A stretch of DNA of 10,548 nucleotides from Gammaproteobacteria bacterium CG22_combo_CG10-13_8_21_14_all_40_8 (GTDB taxonomy: Bacteria > Pseudomonadota > Gammaproteobacteria > Enterobacterales > GCA-002770795), in the NCBI GenBank assembly GCA_002770795.1, contig PCTP01000033.1, positions 1-10,548 of the forward strand, written 5' to 3'. How positions within the stretch are numbered: position 1 is the first letter of the stretch; every line of letters begins with the position of its first letter. Of the stretch, positions 5,236 through 10,548 are shown piece by piece. Both the position numbers and the translations under genes were made by a program. Below the pieces are notes generated by a model. It did not search any database. It was not told where the DNA came from and worked only from the letters and a program-made list of their open reading frames with translations.

Positions 5236-7579
5236 CGGTATCCAGGTCTGTTTCATCTTCTTGGCTAAGCTCTTCTTGTGAATCTTTCATAAGATTTTTT
5301 TCCTTTTTTTCTTTGAAGAGTTCCAAACGGGACTTAATTGGGCGGCGTGGCCAATAATTATTATAAATATTAGTGTCTGCGGTTTCCAATTTTTCATCTA
5401 GAGCCACAGACTTGATTTCCCCTTGAGTGATTTGAAAAATTGAAACTTGTTTTGGATCTCTTCTCCAGATTTCTGCAGGTATGACACGATGAATTTTAGA
5501 ACCATCCATTAACTCTATATCTAATATTAATGGCATGACTAACCCACCTAGGTTAGTCAACTGTAATCGGTAGAAATTTTCTTTTGTATTCAACAGTTGC
5601 TTTTCATTTTCCTCAAGATTTTTAAGACTTTTACTGTATTCGTTTCGCTCTTTGTTGGTCACCGTAAATTCATCCTGTTCATCATACAAATCTGAGATAG
5701 AGGGGTCATTGATTAGACGATGATCGATGGACTTATTCAAAAGTTCTGTTTGAGATTCGGGGATCTCCTGCTTTCTGGCACGTTTATAGGCTGATTCGAT
5801 CTCAGGATCTTGAGTATCTATGGTTAACCAATCAATTTTATCTAAACTGATATCCACATGATCTGTGGTATAAAACCAACCTCGCCAAAACCAATCTAAA
5901 TCAATGCCAGAGGCATCTTCCATGGTTCTGAAAAAATCAGCTGGATAGGGATGTTTAAATTTCCATCTTTGAGCATATTGGCGAAAAGCGAAGTCAAAGA
6001 GGTCGCGTCCTATAATCGTTTCTCGTAGGATATTCAAGGCGGTGGCAGGTTTAGCATAAGCATTGTTGCCAAACTGCATTAAGCTTTCTGAGTTAGTCAT
6101 AATGGGCACTTGTTTTTCACTACTCATGTAAGCGACTATATTTCTGGGTTCGCCCCTCCTGGATGGATATTTTTCTTTCCATGATTGTTCTGCCAAAAAC
6201 TGAACAAATGTGTTTAGGCCCTCATCCATCCAAGTCCATTGTCGTTCGTCAGAGTTTACTATCATGGGAAAATAATTGTGCCCAACCTCGTGGATGATGA
6301 CGGAGATAAGACCAAATTTAGTCCGCCTTGACCATGTTCTTTGACTAGGATCTTTTTTATCAATTTCAGGTCTTGGTCCATTGAAGCAGATCATGGGGTA
6401 TTCCATACCGCCTACCGAACCATTGACAGAAATAGCGACTGGATAGGGGTAGTCTAATGTGTATTTGTTATAATTTTCGATGGTGTGAATAACCGCTTTT
6501 GTAGAGTATTTCCCCCAGAGTGGATTGCCCTCTTCTGGATAATAAGACATGGCCATAACATTATTTTTACCACTTTTTATGCCTTGTGCATCCCAAATAA
6601 ACTTTCGAGAAGAAGCCCAAGCAAAGTCCCGTACATTTTTGGCACTGAATTTCCATGTTTTAGTCCCTTGAGTGTGATTTTTTTGATGCGCTAAGGCTTC
6701 GGCCTCTGTGACGATTTCAATGGGATGATCCGATGATTGGGCTTGTTTCAGCCTTTCCTGCTGCGAGGCATCTAAAACAGTACTGGCATTGGTTAGTTCC
6801 CCGGTCGCTGCAACTATGTGATCATCTGGTACGGTAAGTTCAACATCAAAATTTCCAAAATCTAGAGTGAACTCGCCATTGCCTAAAAACTGTTTATTTT
6901 GCCAACCCATCACGTCGTTATATACCGCAAGTCTTGGATACCAGCGAGATATTTCATAAATATTGTTACCATCTTTCTCAAAGTGCTCGTATCCACCGCG
7001 ACCACCTAATACTTTTTGGTTTGCTACATTGTATTGCCATTGGATATGAAATTTAAAAGCTTTGGATGTTGCTAGTGGTTGCTTTAGATCAATCCGCATC
7101 ATGGTTTTTACGATCTGATAGTGGATAGGCTGATTATTTTTGTCTGTTACTGCTAAAATTTTGTATCCACCATCAAAGTCTTGAGACTTCAATGTTGCGG
7201 CTAAAGCGCGGAAACTCAATTTGTTTTCAGTGGGTGAGGGCGCAGCATTTAGAAGATCGGAGCTTTTTTGATAACGGTTTTGATCTAACTGGATCCAAAG
7301 ATAATCTAATTGATCAGGAGAGTTATTGGTGTAGTTTATCCACTCTTCTGCATGGATACTCTGTTTATCATCATCAAGAGCTGCTTTGATTTGATAATCT
7401 GCTCTTTGTTGCCAATAATTATGACCAGGTTTTCCAGAAGCTGTGCGGTAATCATTGGGTGTGGGAAGAAGTTCATCGAGTTGACGGAATTTATCTTCGA
7501 AAGGCGCTGCTGCCATGGTGACAGATATAACCGCACAATATCCTAAAAGGATATAGGATAGACGCTTCAAGTTGATCAT
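5210..7579 (-). CDS. Periplasmic M1-family zinc metallopeptidase (aminopeptidase-like)
   Basis: A 789-residue exported gluzincin expected to remove N-terminal residues from peptides. The signal peptide is about 1-24, ending near TMAAA. The N-terminal beta-sandwich is about 30-340. The catalytic thermolysin-like domain has GGMEY (390-394), the counterpart of the GAMEN exopeptidase motif; HEVGH (430-434) with 18 residues to the third zinc ligand E453 (WMDEGLNTF); and the likely catalytic Tyr Y508 in NAYAKPATAL. All active-site residues are present, so it should be active. The C-terminal part (about 580-755) is less conserved, with a charged helical stretch, then an acidic tail (768-789) that overlaps the next gene. 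The ATG at 7579 has AGAGG at good spacing. It follows the S9 peptidase by 16 bases, so the two should share a transcript and act on the same peptides. Confidence 0.93.
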   Translation of the reverse strand: MINLKRLSYILLGYCAVISVTMAAAPFEDKFRQLDELLPTPNDYRTASGKPGHNYWQQRADYQIKAALDDDKQSIHAEEWINYTNNSPDQLDYLWIQLDQNRYQKSSDLLNAAPSPTENKLSFRALAATLKSQDFDGGYKILAVTDKNNQPIHYQIVKTMMRIDLKQPLATSKAFKFHIQWQYNVANQKVLGGRGGYEHFEKDGNNIYEISRWYPRLAVYNDVMGWQNKQFLGNGEFTLDFGNFDVELTVPDDHIVAATGELTNASTVLDASQQERLKQAQSSDHPIEIVTEAEALAHQKNHTQGTKTWKFSAKNVRDFAWASSRKFIWDAQGIKSGKNNVMAMSYYPEEGNPLWGKYSTKAVIHTIENYNKYTLDYPYPVAISVNGSVGGMEYPMICFNGPRPEIDKKDPSQRTWSRRTKFGLISVIIHEVGHNYFPMIVNSDERQWTWMDEGLNTFVQFLAEQSWKEKYPSRRGEPRNIVAYMSSEKQVPIMTNSESLMQFGNNAYAKPATALNILRETIIGRDLFDFAFRQYAQRWKFKHPYPADFFRTMEDASGIDLDWFWRGWFYTTDHVDISLDKIDWLTIDTQDPEIESAYKRARKQEIPESQTELLNKSIDHRLINDPSISDLYDEQDEFTVTNKERNEYSKSLKNLEENEKQLLNTKENFYRLQLTNLGGLVMPLILDIELMDGSKIHRVIPAEIWRRDPKQVSIFQITQGEIKSVALDEKLETADTNIYNNYWPRRPIKSRLELFKEKKEKNLMKDSQEELSQEDETDLDTDANEKKSD

Positions 7580-7595
7580 TATTAACCTCTTATTA

Positions 7596-9668
7596 TTATT
7601 TTTTTGTATCTGGTTTAAGGTGTTTATCCAGCCAAGCTAAAACTAAATCATGCCACTGAATGGCGTTTTCTGGTTTTAATACCCAGTGATTTTCATTGGG
7701 AAAATATAAAAACTGACTCTCAATGTTTTGTCGTTGCAATGCAGTGAATGCCCCTAAAGACTGACTTTCAGGAATTCTAAAATCCTGACCGCCTTGAATG
7801 ACAAACATAGGTGTTTTCCATTGATTGACGTAGTTAACTGGATTATGTTTCTCATAATTGGCTGCGTAATCAAAATAAGTGCCTTTATTTTCTCTTTCGG
7901 TGAACCAAAGTTCTTCGGTAGCAAAATACATCATTCGATTATCGAAGACGCCATCATGGTTTACCAAGCACTTAAAACCATCACTCCAATGGCTAGCAAT
8001 CCAGTTGATCATGTAACCACCATAGGATGCCCCTAAGGCACAGGCATTCTCTCCATCAATAAAAGAATATTGTTTAACGGCAGCTGCAAAGCCTTTTTTC
8101 AGATCTTCTAAGGGTTTTCCTCCCCAATCTGTTTGAATAGAATCAGTAAATTGTTGTCCATATCCTGTGGAACCATGAAAATCGATCATCACAGCTACAT
8201 AACCTGCTGCTGCGTAGATTTCTGGATTCCAGCGATAATGGAATTGGTTATAAAAACTGCCTTGGGGTCCACCGTGAATTAAAAATGCCATGGGGTATTT
8301 GTTTTTTGCATTGAAATCAGCAGGTTTGACTATGTATCCATGAACTGTCTCGTCGTTCCAACCTTTAAATGAAAACTGTTCATAATCACCAAGTTGCACT
8401 GTTGACATCAAGGGTTTGTTAAAATAGGTCAGTTGCTGAGGAGGGATCTTTCCATTGATCGAAAGTTTAAATACTTCACTCGGATTTTTCATATCATTAT
8501 GCAAATACACAACTTGTTTATTAGCAATTTGAATGGCAGAATTTTTACCCTGAGTGATTAAAGCTGTTGGTTTTCCGGTGGCGATATCGACTTTGTAAAT
8601 TGAATGATTGCCATTATCCTGCGTGGTTACAATGAGATCTTTACTGTCATTGGTAAATGTCATTGAGTCTATGGAACGATCCCAATCATGAGTGAGAGAT
8701 TTTTTTTCACCAGATCCTAAGTTGACTAACTGAATTTCAAACTTATCTGCTTCATAAGCTGGTACCGACATGGCGGTATATGCCATCCAATGGTTGTCTG
8801 GGCTGACAACAGGGAGACTATCCCAAGCTTTATTTTCTATTGTAAGGTTAGTGATTTTTGGGGTATCTTGCTGTATCGGATATTGAAAAATATCAAAATT
8901 CGTTGACCAAGGTTCCGTTTTGCCGACATTTTTGGCAGAAAAATAAATAGACTTACCATCAGCGGAAAAATTATATTCTTCGCTGCCTCCAAAGGGTAGC
9001 GAAGGGATGTCTGCATCCCATCCATCGGTGATATCAATAATTTTTTTAAGGTCGGCTTCTTGGTTAGCTTCTAAAGGCAATAAAAATAAATGGCTTCTTA
9101 AACCATCATTCCAAGTATCCCAGTGGCGTACAAATAATTGCGTGTAAAATTTACCATTGGATTTTTCTGCAAGCTTTTGTTTGATTTTTTCTGCGCTGCA
9201 GTCAAGATTATGGCAATTCATATCAACTCTGCTAGAAAAAGCGATATGTTGACCATCAGGTGACAACTTCATGGTTTCAATATTCACAGGAAGAGACGTT
9301 AGTTTAGTGGCTTTATTTCCATGAAGGGGTTGTTGCCAGATGGTATTATCGCGAAGGAAAATAATATTTTTATCATCTAATGACCACTGATATTCATTTT
9401 CACTGCGAGGTGTATTGGTTAATTGTTTGAGATCTCCTGTGCCTAAATCCATGAGCCATAAGTCATTTGTAGAGGTACTTTCTTTTTCATTAAAGCTTTT
9501 CATACTAAAGACTGCTTGTTTCCCATCGTGAGAAATCTGTGGTGCGCCAACTTTTTTGGTGGCTAACATGGTATGAACTGAAAAAGGGTGTTTTTCTGCA
9601 TAAGCATTCAAACAGAGTATGCTAATTAAACTTAAGCAAACTTTGCTTTTAGATAGACTCATTTTCAT
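7596..9668 (-). CDS. Exported S9-family (prolyl oligopeptidase superfamily) serine peptidase, DPP5/acylaminoacyl-peptidase-like
   Basis: A 690-residue secreted serine peptidase. Signal peptide residues 1-24 end at NAYA before EKHPF; Cys19 lacks a proper lipobox, so it is probably soluble and periplasmic rather than a lipoprotein. Residues about 30-420 form WD40-like/TolB-like beta-propeller blades (QISHDGKQAVFS, KLSPDGQHIAFSS, NFSADGKSIYFS, VVSPDNHWMAYT), which limit access to short peptides. The alpha/beta-hydrolase domain (about 430-686) has oxyanion-region HGGP (465-468), nucleophile S548 in GASYGGY, D629 in GGQDFRIP and H661 in NENHW: a complete S9 triad. Length and order fit S9C peptidases such as dipeptidyl-peptidase 5; exact substrate preference cannot be read here. 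The ATG at 9668 has AAGGA seven bases upstream. It is the first gene of a three-gene operon, with a TATAAT box and a large palindrome just upstream. Confidence 0.95.
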   Translation of the reverse strand: MKMSLSKSKVCLSLISILCLNAYAEKHPFSVHTMLATKKVGAPQISHDGKQAVFSMKSFNEKESTSTNDLWLMDLGTGDLKQLTNTPRSENEYQWSLDDKNIIFLRDNTIWQQPLHGNKATKLTSLPVNIETMKLSPDGQHIAFSSRVDMNCHNLDCSAEKIKQKLAEKSNGKFYTQLFVRHWDTWNDGLRSHLFLLPLEANQEADLKKIIDITDGWDADIPSLPFGGSEEYNFSADGKSIYFSAKNVGKTEPWSTNFDIFQYPIQQDTPKITNLTIENKAWDSLPVVSPDNHWMAYTAMSVPAYEADKFEIQLVNLGSGEKKSLTHDWDRSIDSMTFTNDSKDLIVTTQDNGNHSIYKVDIATGKPTALITQGKNSAIQIANKQVVYLHNDMKNPSEVFKLSINGKIPPQQLTYFNKPLMSTVQLGDYEQFSFKGWNDETVHGYIVKPADFNAKNKYPMAFLIHGGPQGSFYNQFHYRWNPEIYAAAGYVAVMIDFHGSTGYGQQFTDSIQTDWGGKPLEDLKKGFAAAVKQYSFIDGENACALGASYGGYMINWIASHWSDGFKCLVNHDGVFDNRMMYFATEELWFTERENKGTYFDYAANYEKHNPVNYVNQWKTPMFVIQGGQDFRIPESQSLGAFTALQRQNIESQFLYFPNENHWVLKPENAIQWHDLVLAWLDKHLKPDTKK

Positions 9669-9692
9669 GTGATATTCCTTGTTACTAAAGGG

Positions 9693-9698
9693 ATTATA
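9693..9698 (-). promoter_or_regulatory. Consensus -10 box (TATAAT) of the peptidase operon promoter
   Basis: Read on the minus strand this is a perfect TATAAT. Transcription would start near 9686, giving a leader of about 18 bases that still contains the AAGGA ribosome binding site before the ATG at 9668. No TTGACA-like hexamer lies at 16-19 bases; that position is taken by the palindrome at 9699-9725, which suggests an activator-dependent or repressor-controlled promoter. Confidence 0.55.
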
Positions 9699-9725
9699 TA
9701 CCCATATTACCAGGTATTACGGGTA
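9699..9725. promoter_or_regulatory. 27-base near-perfect palindrome, likely operator of the peptidase operon
   Basis: Left arm TACCCATATTACC and right arm GGTATTACGGGTA pair at 11 of 13 positions around a central A at 9712. The palindrome directly abuts the TATAAT box and covers the -35 region of the S9-M1-DUF6702 operon. A further copy of the right-arm pattern, GTATTAGAGGGTAT, follows at 9731-9744, with the GGGTAT element repeating at 18-base spacing (9721 and 9739). The arrangement fits cooperative binding of a dimeric regulator. I do not recognise the regulator family from the motif. Confidence 0.65.
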
Positions 9726-9752
9726 TCTATGTATTAGAGGGTATTTCATAGA

Positions 9753-9786
9753 GAAGCATTCCGAAAGTTGAGTTTTGCAATGCTTC
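9753..9786. terminator. Strong stem-loop after slyD, before the peptidase operon
   Basis: GAAGCATT (9753-9760) and AATGCTTC (9779-9786) are perfect complements. After one mismatch the stem continues with CGAAA against TTTTG (one G-T wobble), leaving a six-base loop. It begins 28 bases past the slyD stop and lies upstream of the operon promoter. No T-run follows on the minus strand, so it may be an RNA-stabilising or Rho-related 3' end rather than a classic intrinsic terminator. Confidence 0.4.
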
Positions 9787-9813
9787 AAGCCATGTACTCT
9801 TTAATCTTGTCTT

Positions 9814-10296
9814 TTAGTGGTGGTGTCCACCAGCCCCATGAACATGCCCGTGCTCGATTTCTTCTGCAGTGGCAGGGCGTATAGATAAAATCTCCACGGA
9901 AAAGTTGAGAGTTTGTCCAGCTAATGGGTGGTTTCCATCGACAGTGACTTGATCATTTTCTATTTGGGTAATCACCACAGGAACATCGCCTGCATCGGTG
10001 GTTGCGGTAAAGCGCATACCTTCAAATAACTCATCCACAGCATCAAAGGCTGTAATTGGAACGAGTTGCACCATCTCGTCAATTCGTTGACCATAAGCTT
10101 CTTCTGGTGGAATAGTGATGGAGAACTTATCTCCTTCTCTTTTGTTTTCTAGGGCATTTTCCATCCCAATAATCAGATTTTGGTGACCGTGTAGGTAGGT
10201 TAAAGGCTCATTTTTAAAAGAATCTTCTATTAAAAGTTCGTCATCTGCAGTTAAACGGTAGTGGAAGGTGGCAACAGTGTCTTTAGAGATTTTCAT
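9814..10296 (-). CDS. slyD: SlyD-type FKBP peptidyl-prolyl cis-trans isomerase
   Basis: A 160-residue cytosolic folding helper that isomerises X-Pro bonds; E. coli SlyD also acts as a chaperone and nickel donor for hydrogenase maturation. Its order is FKBP part (1-about 65), inserted IF chaperone flap (about 66-125) and return to FKBP. Marks are YLHGHQNLIIGMENALE (34-50), EAYGQ (66-70), GMRF (93-96), VDGNHPLAGQTLNF (119-132) and EEIEHGHVHG. The His-rich tail is short (HGHVHGAGGHHH, six His) and lacks the Cys residues of the longer E. coli tail (protein length 196), so metal storage is probably reduced. The frame extends to a TTG at 10350, but alignment to SlyD (MKxxKDxVV) puts the start at the ATG at 10296. 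The ribosome binding site is poor. A TATGAT at 10327-10332 on the minus strand is a weak -10 candidate. A 145-base gap, a hairpin and a new promoter separate it from the peptidase operon. Confidence 0.9.
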   Translation of the reverse strand: MKISKDTVATFHYRLTADDELLIEDSFKNEPLTYLHGHQNLIIGMENALENKREGDKFSITIPPEEAYGQRIDEMVQLVPITAFDAVDELFEGMRFTATTDAGDVPVVITQIENDQVTVDGNHPLAGQTLNFSVEILSIRPATAEEIEHGHVHGAGGHHH

Positions 10297-10369
10297 TAGA
10301 TAAAATTTTGTATAGGATAAATTTGTATCATACTCTAGGAACCTGCCCAAGAATAGACTGATCGACTGC

Positions 10370-10387
10370 GGCCAAGCCCGTTTGGCC
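10370..10387. repeat. GC-rich hairpin upstream of slyD
   Basis: GGCCAA, six-base loop, TTGGCC: a perfect 6-base stem that is much richer in GC than its surroundings, 74-91 bases in front of the slyD start. It might be an operator, a leader hairpin of slyD, or the end signal of something to the right. No T-run follows on either strand. Confidence 0.4.
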
Positions 10388-10506
10388 AGATTTCCCGATG
10401 AATTTCGTTAAATAGTGTCTGACCGAAAACGTATAACGTATTGAATCAAAAGGCAAAGATAGCAATATTGAGTTATTAAAATGTTCAATTATTGAGCCTA
10501 AAATGG

Positions 10507-10512
10507 TATAAT
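10507..10512 (+). promoter_or_regulatory. Extended -10 element (TGG-TATAAT) reading out of the window
   Basis: A perfect TATAAT preceded by TG at the extended -10 position. The -35 is weak (TTCAAT at 18-base spacing). Predicted transcription start is about 10519-10520, so a gene or RNA beginning just inside the right edge is expected. Together with slyD on the minus strand this makes the 10297-10506 stretch a divergent spacer. Confidence 0.45.
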
Positions 10513-10521
10513 TAGCCCATA

Positions 10522-10548
10522 ATGGCAGTTAAACACTCTATCTTCGGC
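10522..10548 (+). CDS. Possible start of a gene running off the right edge (nine codons visible)
   Basis: The ATG at 10522 opens a frame reading MAVKHSIFG to the end of the window, and an in-frame TAG at 10513 rules out an earlier start. It lies only 9 bases after a perfect TATAAT box and has no ribosome binding site, so translation would have to be leaderless; the transcript may instead be an RNA or use a later start. Nine residues are too few to name a product. Confidence 0.2.

Noticed and set aside
10297..10350. 18-residue N-terminal extension of SlyD starting at TTG 10350
   Set aside because: SlyD homologues begin at MKxxKD, matching the ATG at 10296; the extension covers a likely promoter region.

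Overview
The window looks like a piece of a low-GC (roughly 38-40 %) gammaproteobacterial chromosome. Evidence for this is the SlyD-type FKBP prolyl isomerase with a His-rich tail, the Crp-like regulator with an E. coli-like recognition helix, Gram-negative signal peptides, and a periplasmic peptidase operon. The Sel1-repeat protein, class III cyclase and base composition would fit a Legionella-like (Legionellales) relative, but nothing here fixes the genus. I see no tRNA, rRNA, CRISPR, insertion sequence, integrase or prophage gene.

Left part (1-2691): the window opens inside a response regulator fused to a class III nucleotide cyclase (+). Next comes an AT-rich gap with a perfect six-copy tandem repeat of a 10-mer carrying GATC (1251-1310), then a secreted Sel1-repeat protein (-). 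Diverging from that gene across a palindrome-rich spacer is a Crp/Fnr-family regulator (+) that keeps most cAMP-pocket residues and the Crp recognition helix. A cyclase and a Crp-like receptor within 1 kb suggest a local cyclic-nucleotide circuit. The cyclase, however, has Glu and Arg at the two base-selecting positions, so its product is uncertain.

Middle part (2692-4678): a stand-alone HisA-like TIM barrel (-) has several altered active-site positions and no other his gene beside it. It faces away from an unrecognised cytoplasmic coiled-coil protein (+), which appears to start at TTG behind a good ribosome binding site. The 326-base spacer between them holds two perfect inverted repeats and a recognisable extended -10 promoter.

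Right part (4729-10296, all -): slyD comes first in transcription order. After a 145-base gap with a strong hairpin and a striking 27-base near-palindrome over a TATAAT box, a compact three-gene operon follows: an S9 prolyl-oligopeptidase-family serine peptidase, an M1-family zinc aminopeptidase-like protein and a small DUF6702-type exported protein. All three have signal peptides; the spacing is 16 bases, then an overlap. This looks like a periplasmic peptide-degradation module under one regulated promoter. The right edge carries an extended -10 promoter reading out of the window.

No clearly new multi-gene system is visible. The most unusual items are the regulatory palindrome in front of the peptidase operon, the GATC tandem array, the altered HisA-like enzyme, the cyclase with atypical base-selecting residues, and the unknown coiled-coil gene.
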